DNA from: Actinomadura syzygii | GTDB taxonomy: Bacteria > Actinomycetota > Actinomycetes > Streptosporangiales > Streptosporangiaceae | Length of the DNA stretch: 64,000 bases | Reading direction: 5' to 3' | NCBI RefSeq assembly: GCF_008085905.1 | Contig: NZ_VSFF01000003.1 | Coordinates: 496,001 to 560,000, forward strand | Shown here: positions 52,991-63,635 of the stretch, in pieces | Position numbering within the stretch: the stretch's first letter is position 1 | Layout: every line of letters starts with the position of its first letter | Notes under the pieces: generated by a model | What the model saw: the letters and a program-made list of their open reading frames with translations, nothing else | What the model was told of the DNA's origin: nothing | The model's database searches: none | Program-made: the position numbers and the translations under genes

Positions 52991-53030
52991 GGCCGTCAGG
53001 CGGGCTGCGGGGCCGTCAGGCGGGCTGCGG
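52991..53030. repeat. perfect 20-bp tandem duplication across the ctaA stop codon
   Basis: GGCCGTCAGGCGGGCTGCGG occurs twice head-to-tail (52991-53010 and 53011-53030). The second unit contains the TGA of ctaA (53016-53018, minus strand). The first lies in the gap to polX. Confidence 0.9.
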
Positions 53031-54008
53031 GGCCTGCGCCTGCGCGGGCTCCGCGACGGGCGCGGCGACCGGCACCGGCCCCCGGTCGCGCAGGGCGAAG
53101 AAGAGCCGGAACGCCGTGATCCACATCAGTACCGCGCCGAGCATGTGCAGCAGTACGAGCCCCTCGGGGACCCCCAGCGCGTACTGGACGTAGCCGATCG
53201 CGCCCTGGACCGCGATGATCCCGGCCAGCTCGTGCGCGCGGCGCCGCGCCGCCGCCGGGGCGCCGGTCCGGTGCAGGACGAGGATCATGACCAGCGTCAG
53301 CCCGATCGTGACCCAGGCCAGCTCGCCGTGAACGCGGGCGACGTCGGTGATGTCGAAGCCGTACCGGCGGGACTCGGCGTCCCCCGCGTGCGGCCCGGTG
53401 CCGGTGACGACGGTGCCCGCGACGAGCACGGCCGCGCACGACACGAGCAGCGCGGCGGCGAGGCGGCGCGTCCACGGCCCGGCGAGCGGGCGCGGCGGCG
53501 CGTCGCCCTCACCGGCGCGGACCCACAGCGCCACGCAGAAGACCAGCAGCGCGGGCGAGACCAGGAAGTGCAGCGACACGGCCGCCGGGTGCAGCTTCGT
53601 CAGGACGACGATCCCGCCGATGACCGCCTGCGCGACCACGCTCATCGGCTGCGCGAGCGCCCACCGCACGAGGTCCTTGCGGCGGGGCCGCAGCCGCAGC
53701 GCGGCGACGAACACGAGCACCCCGACGCCCAGCACCACGAACGTGATCAGCCGGTTGCCGAACTCGATCGACATGTTGAGCCAGTGGTGCTCGGGGTCGT
53801 GCGTCGGGACGAGGCTGTCGCCGGAGCAGCGCGGCCAGTCGGGGCAGCCGAGCCCGGACTTCGTCACCCGCACGGCGCCGCCGCTGACGACGATCACCAC
53901 GTTGCCGAGGACGCCGAGGAGCGCGAGCAGCCGCAGCGACCCGGCGGTCGGGCGCCACACGGCGTCCCGGGTCCGGGTCAGGAGGGAGGAGGTCCGACGC
54001 TCTGCCAC
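53016..54008 (-). CDS. ctaA: heme A synthase (COX15/CtaA)
   Basis: 330 residues, eight membrane helices in two four-helix halves. Conserved His sit in LNMSIEFGNRLITF-type and LHFLVSPALL helices, with HGELAWVTIG and LLHMLGAVLMW in the second half. The first periplasmic loop has a Cys pair, GLGCPDWPRCSG, needed in Bacillus-type enzymes. It oxidises heme O to heme A for cytochrome aa3. It pairs functionally with CtaB 1.4 kb away. GTG 54008 follows a TACGAT box by 7 nt. The C-terminal tail is Ala/Pro/Gln-rich. Confidence 0.93.
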   Translation of the reverse strand: MAERRTSSLLTRTRDAVWRPTAGSLRLLALLGVLGNVVIVVSGGAVRVTKSGLGCPDWPRCSGDSLVPTHDPEHHWLNMSIEFGNRLITFVVLGVGVLVFVAALRLRPRRKDLVRWALAQPMSVVAQAVIGGIVVLTKLHPAAVSLHFLVSPALLVFCVALWVRAGEGDAPPRPLAGPWTRRLAAALLVSCAAVLVAGTVVTGTGPHAGDAESRRYGFDITDVARVHGELAWVTIGLTLVMILVLHRTGAPAAARRRAHELAGIIAVQGAIGYVQYALGVPEGLVLLHMLGAVLMWITAFRLFFALRDRGPVPVAAPVAEPAQAQAPQPA

Positions 54009-54015
54009 GGCACCA

Positions 54016-54021
54016 ATCGTA
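54016..54021 (-). promoter_or_regulatory. -10 box, leaderless start of ctaA
   Basis: TACGAT on the minus strand, 7 nt before the GTG at 54008. No Shine-Dalgarno. Confidence 0.4.
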
Positions 54022-54095
54022 TGGCCGCCCCACCGTGTCCTCGCCCCGCCCCCCGGTAAGCGCCCGGCCCGACCCGCAGCGGCCTCCGGCCTTGA

Positions 54096-55328
54096 TCAGT
54101 AACGGGGGGCCGGTGGGCCTCCGTAGGGGCCCTGCGGGGTGAAGCCCGATGGTCCCGGCCCCGCCCATGGCGGGCCGCCGAGGCGGCTCGCGCCGGGACG
54201 CGGCGGCGTCCGCAGGAACGCCTGCCGGGCCAGCGACATCAGGTTCAGCAGCGAGTCGCGGCGGGTGACGAACCAGGCGGGCTCGGCCACGCCGCGGTCG
54301 GCGCGCTTGTGCAGCAGCGCCAGCTCGGTCGCGGCGAGCTGGTAGTCGGTCATGGCGCGGGCGGCGGGCGGCCCGCCGACGGCGCGGGCCCACCGGCGGG
54401 CGGCGCGGCGGGACGGCAGCGAGCGCAGCATCCGGACGTCCTGCGGCGTGACGAGCCCCGTCCCCGCGTACATGGGCAGGTACGCCTCGATGCGCCGGAC
54501 GGTCCCCCGCCGCTCCACCAGCACGATGGCCATCAGGACGACCAGGACGCAGAAGTCCAGCAGGTAGACGACGCCGAGCCCGCCGAGCCCGGCCGACGCG
54601 GCGCCGTTCCACAGCCCGTGCAGGACCATCGCGCCGAGCAGCCCGGCCAGCGGGGCGAGGATCTGCCAGCGCCGGTGCGTGGCGGCGTAGGCGACGCCGA
54701 GCCCGGTCATCGAGGTGAACAGCGGGTGGCTGAGCGGCGCGACGAGCCCGCGCAGGATGAACACGGCCTGGAGCTGCTGGGCCCCGCCCTCCTCGAAGGC
54801 CCGCATGTAGTAGGTGATGTTCTCCATCATGGCGAACCCGAGGCCGACCATCGCGGCGTAGATGATCCCGTCGGCGAACCCGTCGATCTCGTTGCGGCGG
54901 AACCACAGCAGCCCGAACAGGACGGCGCCCTTCAGCGTCTCCTCGATCACCGGCGCGCCGAAGGTGGCGCTGACGAAGTGGCCCTCCGTCTCGCCGAAGA
55001 CGGGGACGGTCACGTACAGCAGCCCGAGGGTGTTGAGGACGAGCGCGCCGAGCACCGCGATCCCCGCGCCCCACAGGAAGGAGAAGGCGAGGGCGCGCGG
55101 CGGCTCCGGCTCCAGCCGGTCGAGGGTGAGCGCGAGGGCGACCAGCACCGGGATGGGCAGGATGGCGAGGACGACCCCGACCCAGAAGCCCGCTCCCCCG
55201 AGGGCGACGTCCGCGCCGAGCGCGATCAGGACGCACAGCCCGGAGACGGTCATACCGATGATCATGCCGACCGGGGGCCGGCCGGGAACCCGGCCCTCCA
55301 GCACCGCCTTGGGGTCAAGTTGCGCCAT
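54096..55328 (-). CDS. PrsW-family intramembrane metalloprotease
   Basis: 410 residues. Eight or so helices cover the first 270 residues, with the PrsW/CAAX-protease-like motifs APVIEETLKGAVLFG (paired Glu), SHPLFTSMTG and HGLWNGAAS supplying the metal-binding His. The remaining 140 residues form a cytosolic extension ending in a Pro/Gly-rich tail (GPYGGPPAPRY). PrsW proteins cleave membrane-bound anti-sigma factors in some bacteria; the target here is unknown. ATG 55328 follows TACGCT by 7 nt. It lies between ctaA and ctaB as an insertion. Confidence 0.88.
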   Translation of the reverse strand: MAQLDPKAVLEGRVPGRPPVGMIIGMTVSGLCVLIALGADVALGGAGFWVGVVLAILPIPVLVALALTLDRLEPEPPRALAFSFLWGAGIAVLGALVLNTLGLLYVTVPVFGETEGHFVSATFGAPVIEETLKGAVLFGLLWFRRNEIDGFADGIIYAAMVGLGFAMMENITYYMRAFEEGGAQQLQAVFILRGLVAPLSHPLFTSMTGLGVAYAATHRRWQILAPLAGLLGAMVLHGLWNGAASAGLGGLGVVYLLDFCVLVVLMAIVLVERRGTVRRIEAYLPMYAGTGLVTPQDVRMLRSLPSRRAARRWARAVGGPPAARAMTDYQLAATELALLHKRADRGVAEPAWFVTRRDSLLNLMSLARQAFLRTPPRPGASRLGGPPWAGPGPSGFTPQGPYGGPPAPRY

Positions 55329-55335
55329 GCCGCCG

Positions 55336-55341
55336 AGCGTA
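55336..55341 (-). promoter_or_regulatory. -10 box, leaderless start of the prsW-like gene
   Basis: TACGCT on the minus strand, 7 nt before the ATG at 55328. Confidence 0.35.
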
Positions 55342-55405
55342 ACCGCCGGTCGGCCGGAGCGCTAAGCCCGGACCGACACGGACGGTGACCGCCCGGCGAC
55401 CCGGC

Positions 55406-56398
55406 TCAGCGCAGGATCGGGTCGACGGCGACGGCCGTGAACAGCAGCGCGAGGTACACGTTCGACAGGTGGAAGAACCGCATCGGGCGCAGGTGGACGC
55501 CCGTCACCCCGGCCAGCACCGCGCGCAGCAGCCGGTGCCCCTCGGCGAGGAACACGAGGCCGAGGACGACGGCGACCGCCCCGTACATCGGTCCCATCCC
55601 GGCCACCGGCCACAGCAGCAGCGAGCACGCGACGGTGGCGTAGGTGTAGACGAGGCTCTCGGTGACGACGCGGCGCTCGCTCGCGACGACCGGCAGCATC
55701 GGGACCTTGGCGACCGCGTAGTCGTCGCGGTAGCGCATCGCGAGCGTCCACGTGTGCGGCGGCGTCCAGAGGAACACGACGCCGAACAGGACGAGCGGCG
55801 TCCAGGCGACGCCGCCGGTGATCGCGGCCCAGCCGATGAGGACGGGCATGCACCCGGCGATCCCGCCCCACACGACGTTCTGCGAGGTGCGGCGCTTGAG
55901 GAGCAGCGAGTACACGAAGACGTAGAACAGGATCGCGAACAGCGACCCGGCGGCGGCGACCGGGTTGACGGCGACCAGGAACCCGGCGGTGGACAGCGCC
56001 GCGAGCGTGATCCCGAAGATCAGGGCGCGGGCCGGGGTGACCTGGTGGCGGGCCAGCGGGCGGCGCCGGGTGCGGCGCATCTTCGCGTCGATGTCGCGGT
56101 CGATGTAGCAGTTGATCGCGTTCGCGGCGCCCGCGGACATGGTGCCGAACGCCAGCGTCAGCAGCACGGTGGACAGCGGCGGGACGCCCCCGTCCGCCAG
56201 GAACATCACCGGGATGGTGGTGATCAGCAGCAGCTCGATCACCCGCGGCTTGGTCAGCGCCACGTACGCGCGCAGCCGCGCGCCGAGGGTCCGCGCCTCC
56301 GCCGGCTCGGCGGCGGCCACCGGCACGAGCGGCGCAGGCGCCGGCGCCTGCGAGTCGAGGTCGATCTCGACCCCGCGCTTGTTACTGAGCACCGTCAC
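55406..56398 (-). CDS. ctaB: protoheme IX farnesyltransferase (heme O synthase)
   Basis: About 330 residues, nine membrane helices of the UbiA prenyltransferase family: [23 protein letters not shown], the substrate-binding [20 protein letters not shown] (about 107-126), [15 protein letters not shown] and [13 protein letters not shown]. It adds the farnesyl tail to heme B, giving the substrate of CtaA. GTG 56398 is a choice; TTG 56416 and GTG 56410 are in frame and no Shine-Dalgarno decides. It is divergent from tkt. Confidence 0.93.
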   Translation of the reverse strand: MTVLSNKRGVEIDLDSQAPAPAPLVPVAAAEPAEARTLGARLRAYVALTKPRVIELLLITTIPVMFLADGGVPPLSTVLLTLAFGTMSAGAANAINCYIDRDIDAKMRRTRRRPLARHQVTPARALIFGITLAALSTAGFLVAVNPVAAAGSLFAILFYVFVYSLLLKRRTSQNVVWGGIAGCMPVLIGWAAITGGVAWTPLVLFGVVFLWTPPHTWTLAMRYRDDYAVAKVPMLPVVASERRVVTESLVYTYATVACSLLLWPVAGMGPMYGAVAVVLGLVFLAEGHRLLRAVLAGVTGVHLRPMRFFHLSNVYLALLFTAVAVDPILR

Positions 56399-56859
56399 AA
56401 TCGGGTCCACGTCCAACTAGGGATGGGGAAATCGCGTACCAGTCCGGCGGCGCCCCCGCGATCCGGGCCGGCCTCGGCTGGGATTCGATCTCGCTTCGTT
56501 TCCTGCCGCGGCCGCTGTCGTCAACCGCGCAATCACTGTAGTCCGCCCCCTCCGCGACCCTTGCACCGGGTCGCGCCGACGCGCCCCCGCGCGTCCCCTG
56601 CGGACCCGTCCCGGATCCCTGGCGCGGTGGTTAGCGCGCGGGCCGTTCGGGCAAGGGTGGTGCGGCCCGTCCGCGCGATAGGCTCGCCACCGGGGGCGCG
56701 GCGTGATCTTCGCGGCCGCGAACGGGGTCGTCACGGGGCGCCGTGAGGCCGGGGAGGCGCGGCGCGTCGCCGGACGTCACCGCCCGTGCGGCGGACGGGC
56801 GCGGCGCACAACATCACAGTGTGGATCTTCACATCGGTTCGAGAGGAGCCTGGCGTTCC
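56399..56859. other. 461-bp divergent intergenic region ctaB / tkt
   Basis: I see no gene here. A TTGACG hexamer on the minus strand (56519-56524) could be the -35 of ctaB, without a good -10. A GCCCGT/ACGGGC hairpin lies at about 56785-56810, upstream of tkt. A 60-codon frame (56703-56885, plus) has no ribosome site and no recognisable product. Confidence 0.4.
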
Positions 56860-58986
56860 GTGAGCAGGAACAACAGCACGTTTGAGTGGTCCGACCAGGA
56901 CCGGCGGGCCGTGGACGTGGTCCGCGCCCTCGCCATGGACGCGGTCGAGGAGGCGGGCTCCGGCCACCCGGGGACGGCGATGAGCCTCGCGCCCGCCGCC
57001 TACCTTCTGTTCCAGCGGTTCCTCCGGCACGACCCGACGGACCCGCACTGGCCCGGCCGGGACAGGTTCGTGTTGTCCTGCGGCCACTCCAGCCTGACCC
57101 TCTACATCCAGCTCTACCTGTCCGGCTACCCGATGACGCTGGACGACCTGAAGTCGCTCCGCAAGTGGGGCAGCCTCACCCCCGGCCACCCCGAGCACGG
57201 CCACACGGCGGGCGTCGAGACGACGACGGGGCCGCTCGGCCAGGGCATCGCGAACGCGGTCGGGATGGCGATGGCGGCGCGCCGCGAGCGCGGCCTGTTC
57301 GACCCGGACGCGCCGGAGGGAGAGTCCCCCTTCGACCACACGATCTGGGCGTTCGCGTCCGACGGGGACATCGAGGAGGGCATCAGCCACGAGGCGAGCT
57401 CCCTCGCGGGCCACCAGCGCCTCGGCAACCTGGTCCTGCTCTACGACGACAACCACATCTCGATCGAGGACGACACCGCGATCGCGCTGTCGGAGGACGT
57501 CCGGGCCCGGTACGCCGCGTACGGCTGGGACGTCCACCACGTCGACTGGACGGAGAACGGCGACTACGAGGAGAACGTCGCCGCGCTGGCCTCCGCGTTC
57601 GCCGCCGCGAAGGCCGAGACGTCCCGCCCGTCGTTCATCGCGCTGCGCACGATCATCGGCTGGCCCGCGCCGAACAAGAAGAACACCGGCAAGATCCACG
57701 GCTCGGCGCTCGGCGCCGACGAGGTCGCCGCGACCAAGCGGATCCTCAGCATGGACCCCGCCGAGACGTTCGTCGTCCCGGACGACGTCCTCGCGCACGC
57801 CCGCGAGGTGAGCGACCGGGGACGCGCCGAGCACGCGACGTGGAACGAGGCGTTCGAGGCGTGGCGGGCGGCGAACCCCGTCCGCGCCGCCGAGTACGAC
57901 CGGATCTCGACCCGCACCCTGCCCCCCGGCTGGGACACCGCGCTGCCGCGGTTCGAGGCGGGCAAGGCCCTCGCGACCCGGGCCGCGTCCGGCGAGGTGC
58001 TGGCGGCGCTGGCGCCGGTGCTGCCGGAGCTGTGGGGCGGCTCGGCCGACCTGGCCGAGAGCAACAACACGACGATGAAGGGCCAGCCGTCCTTCATCCC
58101 CGAGGAGTTCCAGACCAAGGAGTTCCCCGGCGACCGGTACGGCCGCACGCTGCACTTCGGCGTCCGCGAGCACGCGATGGGCGCGATCTGCAACGGCATC
58201 GCGCTGCACGGCGGCACCCGCCCGTACGGCGGCACGTTCCTGATCTTCAGCGACTACATGCGCCCGGCCGTGCGGCTGGCCGCGCTGATGAAGCTGCCGG
58301 TCACGTTCGTGTGGACGCACGACTCGATCGGCCTCGGCGAGGACGGCCCGACCCACCAGCCGGTCGAGCACCTGTGGGCGCTGCGCGCGATCCCCGGGCT
58401 GGACGTCGTCCGCCCGGCGGACGCGAACGAGACGGCGGTCGCGTGGCGGACCGTGCTCGGGCACACCGACCGGCCCGCCGGGCTGGCGCTGACCCGGCAG
58501 AAGCTGCCGACCCTCGACCGGAGCGGCGGCCTCGCGTCCGCGGAGGGCGTCGCGAAGGGCGGCTACGTGCTCGCCGACGCCGACGGCGGGCAGCCCGACG
58601 TGATCATCATCGCGACCGGCAGCGAGGTGGAGCTCGCCCTGGAGGCGCGCGACACGCTGCAGGCCGAGGGCACCCCCACCCGGGTCGTGTCGATGCCGTG
58701 CGTGGAGTGGTTCGAGGCGCAGACCGACGCCTACCGGCAGGAGGTCCTCCCGCCCGGGGTGAAGGCCCGCGTGTCGGTCGAGGCCGGGATCGCGCTCGGC
58801 TGGCGCGCCTACGTCGGCGACGCCGGCGAGTCGGTGAGCCTGGAGCACTTCGGCGCGTCGGCCGACTACAAGACCCTGTTCCTGCAGTTCGGCATCACCT
58901 CCGAGCGGGTCGTCGCGGCGGCGAAGGCCAGCCTGATCAAGGCGTCCGTGAAGCACGCGGGACGCGGCGAGACCACCGGCAACTAG
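56860..58986 (+). CDS. tkt: transketolase
   Basis: 708 residues, thiamine-diphosphate enzyme of the pentose phosphate pathway. It has [58 protein letters not shown], the TPP motif [18 protein letters not shown] and [28 protein letters not shown] is the conserved Glu region of the pyrimidine domain. GTG 56860 fits the normal N-terminus; GAGAGGAG lies about 12 nt upstream, and GTG 56821 is also in frame. First gene of tkt-tal-pgi. Confidence 0.95.
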   Translation: MSRNNSTFEWSDQDRRAVDVVRALAMDAVEEAGSGHPGTAMSLAPAAYLLFQRFLRHDPTDPHWPGRDRFVLSCGHSSLTLYIQLYLSGYPMTLDDLKSLRKWGSLTPGHPEHGHTAGVETTTGPLGQGIANAVGMAMAARRERGLFDPDAPEGESPFDHTIWAFASDGDIEEGISHEASSLAGHQRLGNLVLLYDDNHISIEDDTAIALSEDVRARYAAYGWDVHHVDWTENGDYEENVAALASAFAAAKAETSRPSFIALRTIIGWPAPNKKNTGKIHGSALGADEVAATKRILSMDPAETFVVPDDVLAHAREVSDRGRAEHATWNEAFEAWRAANPVRAAEYDRISTRTLPPGWDTALPRFEAGKALATRAASGEVLAALAPVLPELWGGSADLAESNNTTMKGQPSFIPEEFQTKEFPGDRYGRTLHFGVREHAMGAICNGIALHGGTRPYGGTFLIFSDYMRPAVRLAALMKLPVTFVWTHDSIGLGEDGPTHQPVEHLWALRAIPGLDVVRPADANETAVAWRTVLGHTDRPAGLALTRQKLPTLDRSGGLASAEGVAKGGYVLADADGGQPDVIIIATGSEVELALEARDTLQAEGTPTRVVSMPCVEWFEAQTDAYRQEVLPPGVKARVSVEAGIALGWRAYVGDAGESVSLEHFGASADYKTLFLQFGITSERVVAAAKASLIKASVKHAGRGETTGN

Positions 58987-59003
58987 GACCGAGGAGCAAG
59001 GCG

Positions 59004-60119
59004 ATGAGCGACATCCTGAAGCGGCTCTCGGACGAGGGCGTCTCGATCTGGCTGGACGACATCAGCCGCGACCGGCTGCGCACCGGCAACCTGGCGGCGC
59101 TGGTCAAGGACCGGCACGTCGTCGGCGTCACGTCCAACCCGACGATCTTCGCCAAGGCGCTGAGCAAGGGCACGGCCTACGACGACCAGGTCCGCGACCT
59201 CGCGGTGCGCGGCGTGGACGTCGAGGAGGCGTCCCGCGCGATCACCACCTACGACATCCGCTGGGGCTGCGACGTGCTGCGCCCCGTCTACGACCGGACT
59301 GACGGCCTCGACGGCCGCGTGTCCATCGAGGTCGACCCCCGGCTCGCCCGCGACACCCGCAGGACGGCCGCCGAGGCGCGCGCGCTGTGGTGGCTGGTCG
59401 ACCGGCCGAACCTGTTCATCAAGATCCCCGCGACGAAGGAGGGCCTCGCCGCGATCACGTCGACGCTCGCCGAGGGCATCAGCGTGAACGTGACGCTGAT
59501 CTTCTCGCTGGAGCGGTACGGCGAGGTCATCGACGCGTTCTTCGCCGGCCTGGAGCAGGCGCGGCAGAACGGCCACGACCTGTCCGGGATCGCGTCGGTG
59601 GCGTCGTTCTTCGTCAGCCGGGTCGACACCGAGATCGACAAGCGGCTCGACAAGATCGGGTCCGACGAGGCGAAGGCGCTGCGCTCCAAGGCGGGCCTCG
59701 CCAACGCGCGGCTCGCGTACGCGCTGTACGAGGAGAAGTTCGGCACCGACCGGTGGAAGGCGCTGAAGGACGCGGGGGCGCGCCCGCAGCGTCCGCTGTG
59801 GGCGTCGACCGGCGTGAAGGACCCGGACCTCAAGGACACCCTCTACGTCGACGAGCTGGTCGCGCCCGGCGTGGTCAACACCATGCCGGAGGCGACGCTG
59901 GACGCCGAGGCCGACCACGGCGACGTGCGCGGCGACACCGTCCGCGGCTCCTACGACGAGGCGCGGGCGCACATGGCGGCGCTGAAGGACGCGGGCGTCG
60001 ACTACGACGACGTCGTCCGCGTCCTGGAGGACGAGGGCGTCGAGAAGTTCGCCGCGTCCTGGAAGCAGATGCTCGACTCCATCACCGGCGAGCTGGACGC
60101 CAAGAGGGCCGGCGCGTGA
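59004..60119 (+). CDS. tal: transaldolase
   Basis: 371 residues of the actinobacterial/cyanobacterial long transaldolase group: [43 protein letters not shown] with the Schiff-base Lys, [29 protein letters not shown] and [12 protein letters not shown]. It exchanges three-carbon units in the pentose phosphate pathway. ATG 59004 has GAGGAG 8 nt upstream, 17 bp after tkt. Its stop overlaps the first pgi-like start (GTGA). Confidence 0.95.
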   Translation: MSDILKRLSDEGVSIWLDDISRDRLRTGNLAALVKDRHVVGVTSNPTIFAKALSKGTAYDDQVRDLAVRGVDVEEASRAITTYDIRWGCDVLRPVYDRTDGLDGRVSIEVDPRLARDTRRTAAEARALWWLVDRPNLFIKIPATKEGLAAITSTLAEGISVNVTLIFSLERYGEVIDAFFAGLEQARQNGHDLSGIASVASFFVSRVDTEIDKRLDKIGSDEAKALRSKAGLANARLAYALYEEKFGTDRWKALKDAGARPQRPLWASTGVKDPDLKDTLYVDELVAPGVVNTMPEATLDAEADHGDVRGDTVRGSYDEARAHMAALKDAGVDYDDVVRVLEDEGVEKFAASWKQMLDSITGELDAKRAGA

Positions 60120-61789
60120 CCTCGGTGGTGACCGCCGGGGGGATCTCGGTCACCATCCGCGGCGCCGTCGTCGACGAGAGCGAGACGGTCCTCGACCGTC
60201 TCGTCTCCGACGGCGTGCCGGGCTCGCTGACGTCCGGCAACGCCAAGCTGTGGGGGCCGGACGCGGCCCCGCTCGCCGCCCGCCGGCTCGGCTGGCTGGA
60301 CCTGCCGGAGACCGCGCGGCCCGTGGCGGCCCGGCTGGCCGAGGCGGCGGAGGACGCCCGCGACGCCGGGCTCGACCGGATCGTGCTCGCCGGGGCGGGC
60401 GGCCCCGCCCTCGCCGCCGAGGCGATGTTCCGCACGGCGGGCGGGCGCGACGCCACGGGCGCCGACCTGGTCGTCCTCGACACGGCCGACCCGCACGAGG
60501 TGGGCGGCGTCCTCGCCGCCGGGGTCGACCGGACGATCGTGGTCGTCGTCGGCGAGAGCCCCGAGGCCGACGCCCTGCACCGCGTCTTCGCCCACGCGTT
60601 CGGCGGCACCGGGCTGAGCGCGGCCGAGCAGGCGCTGCGGTTCGTCGTCGTGGCCGACGACGGCTCCGAGCTGGAGCGGACGGCCCGCGCGGCGGGCCAC
60701 CACATCGTCGTCGCCGAGCCGGACACCGACGGGCGCTTCGGCGCGCTCGGGGCGCGCGGGCTCGTCCCGGCGGCGCTCGCGGGCGTCGACGTGGACGGGC
60801 TGCTCGACGAGGCGTCCCGGCTGGCGGGCGTGCTCCGCCAGCCGTACGACAACCCGGCGCTGGCGCTCGGCGCGGTGCTCGCCTCGTCCGCGCTCGGCGC
60901 CCGCGACAAGCTGGTGATCGCCGACCACGGCTCCGGGCTGCACGGCCTGCCCGGGTGGGCGGAGCAGCTCGTCGCCGGGGCGCTGGGCAAGGACGGCAAG
61001 GGCCTGCTGCCCGTGGTCGTGGAGAGCGTCGACGCGCCCGGCTTCGAGCTGACCGGCGCCCTCCGCCGGGTCATCCTCGGCCGCCGTCCGGACGAGCCCG
61101 GTCCAGGGCGCGAGGCCGGGGTGAGCGTCGCGGGCCCGCTCGGAGCGCAGTTCCTGCTCTGGGAGTACGCCGTCGCGGTGGCGTCCCGGGTGGTCGGCGT
61201 GAACCCGTTCGACGAGCCGGACGCGGACGCCTCCAGGCAGGCCGCGGCCGCGCTGCTCCGCTCGGAGGACGGCGCCGCGCCCACGGTCGTGACCCGTCCG
61301 CCCGAGCTGGTGTCGGGCGCGGTGGAGGTGCACGCCCCGGAGGGCGCGCTGCGCGGCGCGCGGACGCTCACCGAGGCGCTCGACGCGGTCCTGGACGACG
61401 TCCCCGACGGCGGCTACCTCGCCGTGCAGGCGTTCCTCGACCGGACCGGCGACGCGGCGGCGGCCGGGCTGCGGCCGCTGCTCGCCGCGCGCGGCGGCAA
61501 GCTGCGCCGGGATCCGGCGCCGGTGACGTTCGGCTGGGGCTCGCGGTCCCTGCACGCGGCGGGCCAGTACCACAAGGGCGGCCCGGCGAACGGGGCGTTC
61601 CTCCAGATCACCGGCGCCGTGGTGGACGACGTCCCGGTCCCCGGACGGCCCTACACGCTCGGCGAACTGGAGCTGGCGCAGGCGTTCGGCGACCTGCGGA
61701 CGGTGCGGTCGCTGGGGCGTCCGGCCGTCCGGCTGCACCTGCGCGACCGGGTGGAGGGCCTCGCCCAGCTCACCGAGGCGCTCGCCTGA
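60116..61789 (+). CDS. pgi: phosphoglucose-isomerase-like protein 1
   Basis: 557 residues, with the two sugar-isomerase domains of the PGI type that is fused or adjacent to transaldolase in many bacteria: [34 protein letters not shown] and [20 protein letters not shown], ending in [18 protein letters not shown] and VRLHLRD. The Arg of the GR(F/Y) loop and the late His-Lys are kept. The usual AES-x-GK segment with the catalytic Glu reads AGALGK, so isomerase activity is doubtful. GTG 60116 overlaps tal. Confidence 0.82.
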   Translation: MTSVVTAGGISVTIRGAVVDESETVLDRLVSDGVPGSLTSGNAKLWGPDAAPLAARRLGWLDLPETARPVAARLAEAAEDARDAGLDRIVLAGAGGPALAAEAMFRTAGGRDATGADLVVLDTADPHEVGGVLAAGVDRTIVVVVGESPEADALHRVFAHAFGGTGLSAAEQALRFVVVADDGSELERTARAAGHHIVVAEPDTDGRFGALGARGLVPAALAGVDVDGLLDEASRLAGVLRQPYDNPALALGAVLASSALGARDKLVIADHGSGLHGLPGWAEQLVAGALGKDGKGLLPVVVESVDAPGFELTGALRRVILGRRPDEPGPGREAGVSVAGPLGAQFLLWEYAVAVASRVVGVNPFDEPDADASRQAAAALLRSEDGAAPTVVTRPPELVSGAVEVHAPEGALRGARTLTEALDAVLDDVPDGGYLAVQAFLDRTGDAAAAGLRPLLAARGGKLRRDPAPVTFGWGSRSLHAAGQYHKGGPANGAFLQITGAVVDDVPVPGRPYTLGELELAQAFGDLRTVRSLGRPAVRLHLRDRVEGLAQLTEALA

Positions 61790-61976
61790 CCCCCTGCGCA
61801 GCGACCCGCCGCCCGGCGACCCACGGCGAACCGCCGCTCGACGACCCGGACGACCCGGGACGGAACGGGCGGGACGCAGGGCGATCGCCCGAACCCGAAT
61901 CGCGACGAAGAAGATCGACGGAGATGGTCGCCAATGCCCTTTCTCTCCTGAAACGATGGGGGCCGGGAGGGGAACG

Positions 61977-63635
61977 GTGTCCGGATTCGACGTACTGACG
62001 CGGGGCGAGGTGCTCGACTCGGCGCTGCAGGCGAGGGACTACCTCGTGAGCTGCGGCGTCCCGGCCGCGCTGGCCGCGAAGGACCCCAAGCTGTGGGGCA
62101 GCCGCGCGGTCGACCACAGCAGGCTCGGCTGGCTCGACCTGCCCTTCGCCTCCCGCGGCCTGCTGAGCCAGGTGGACGCGCTCGTCGCGGAGGCGCGCTA
62201 CTCGGGGCTCGACCACATAGTGCTGATCGGCGTCGGCGCGGAGACGCTCGCCGCGCAGGCGATCGTGGAGTCGCACGTGCCCGCCGCCGGGGGCGACCGC
62301 CCGGCGGGCGGGCTCACCGTGCTGGACGGCAGCGACACCGCCGCGCTCGCGTTCGCACTGGAGCGCCTCGACCGTACGCTCGTCGTGCTGGCCAGCAAGG
62401 CGGGCGTGTCGCTGGAGGGCGACGCCTACCGGCGGATCTTCGCCGCGGCGTTCCGGGAGCGCGGCCTGTCGGAGCGGGAGATCGCGTCCCGGTTCCTGGT
62501 GATCACCGATCACGGCAGCCCGCTGCACGACTTCGCCCGGCAGTGCGGCTACCGGATCGGGCTGACCGACCCGTACCTGCCCGGCCACTACGGCGCGCTG
62601 TCGGCGTACGGGCTCGTCCCGGCGGTGCTCGCGGGCGCGGACGCCGAGCGGCTGCTCGCGGAGGCGGCGTCGCTCGTCCCGTCGCTCGGCAAGGACGAGG
62701 ACAACCCGGGCCTGCTGCTCGGCGCGGTCCTCGGCGGCTGCGCGCAGCAGACCCCGGGCGGCCTCGCCCGCGACAAGGTGCTGCTGCGCGGGCCCGGCGC
62801 GCTGACCGCGTGGATCTCCCAGCTCCTCGCGGTCGGCACCGGCAAGCGGGGCCGCGGCGTGCTGGTGTTCGAGCCGCCGGGCGGGCGCGGCGACTTCCCC
62901 GACGTGCACGGCGTGTCGATCAACCCGCGGTCGGCGGCCGACGAGGACGCCGACACCTCGGTGTGGGCGCCGCTCGGCGCGCAGTTCCTGCTGTGGGAGT
63001 ACGCGACGGCGGTCGCCGGGTGGCTGCTCGGGGTGAACCCGTTCGAGGCGGGCAGCGCGGTCGTGCAAGAGGCGGAGGACGACGCCGCCGCGCTGCTGCG
63101 CACGCCGGGCGGGACGGCGCTGACCGCCGAGCGCCCGGTGTACGTGGAGGACGGCATCGAGGTGCACGCCGACTTCCCGTGGCCGCCGGGCGCGGAGCTG
63201 ATGACCGTCCTCGGCGGGCTGGTCGCGTCGGTCCCGTCGGACGGGTATCTATCCGTCATGTCGTATCTGTCGGGCGACTTCTCGGGGCGCTACCTCGCGC
63301 CGTCGCTGGCCCGCGCGTCGGGCCGCCCGGTCGTCTACGGGCCGGGGCCCGCCTTCCCGCACGCGACGGGACCGGTGCACAAGGACGGCCCCGGCAACGG
63401 CGCGTTCCTCATCATCACCGGCGACCCGGCGCCCGGCGACGCGCTCGCCGCGCACCCCGTCCCCGGCCGCCCGTACAGCCTGGCGGAGCTGCAGGTGGCG
63501 CGGGCCCTCGGCGAGCTGCGGGCGCTGCGCGAGCGGCGGCTCCCGGTGATCAGGCTGCACCTGCGCGATCCGGTCGAGGGCGCCGGACGGCTCACCGAGG
63601 CGGTACGGGCGGTCGCGGGGGCGCGCAGGCCGTGA
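61977..63635 (+). CDS. phosphoglucose-isomerase-like protein 2
   Basis: 552 residues, paralogue of the preceding gene: LARDYLV-type N-terminus, [75 protein letters not shown] and VIRLHLRDPVEG. Compared with normal PGI, the GR(F/Y) loop reads PGHYGALSAYGL (Arg replaced by His) and the AES-x-GK segment reads AVGTGK. Both catalytic positions are therefore altered, and a structural or regulatory role is likely. GTG 61977 has GGGAGGGG about 5 nt upstream, 187 bp after gene 1. Confidence 0.8.
   Translation: MSGFDVLTRGEVLDSALQARDYLVSCGVPAALAAKDPKLWGSRAVDHSRLGWLDLPFASRGLLSQVDALVAEARYSGLDHIVLIGVGAETLAAQAIVESHVPAAGGDRPAGGLTVLDGSDTAALAFALERLDRTLVVLASKAGVSLEGDAYRRIFAAAFRERGLSEREIASRFLVITDHGSPLHDFARQCGYRIGLTDPYLPGHYGALSAYGLVPAVLAGADAERLLAEAASLVPSLGKDEDNPGLLLGAVLGGCAQQTPGGLARDKVLLRGPGALTAWISQLLAVGTGKRGRGVLVFEPPGGRGDFPDVHGVSINPRSAADEDADTSVWAPLGAQFLLWEYATAVAGWLLGVNPFEAGSAVVQEAEDDAAALLRTPGGTALTAERPVYVEDGIEVHADFPWPPGAELMTVLGGLVASVPSDGYLSVMSYLSGDFSGRYLAPSLARASGRPVVYGPGPAFPHATGPVHKDGPGNGAFLIITGDPAPGDALAAHPVPGRPYSLAELQVARALGELRALRERRLPVIRLHLRDPVEGAGRLTEAVRAVAGARRP

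Noticed and set aside
56703..56885. 60-codon ORF upstream of tkt
   Set aside because: No ribosome site, Arg-rich composition, and overlap with the tkt start; no recognisable product.
61924..61998. 24-codon ORF overlapping the start of PGI-like gene 2
   Set aside because: GGAG directly abuts the ATG, leaving no proper spacing, and the frame simply overlaps the real ribosome site and start.
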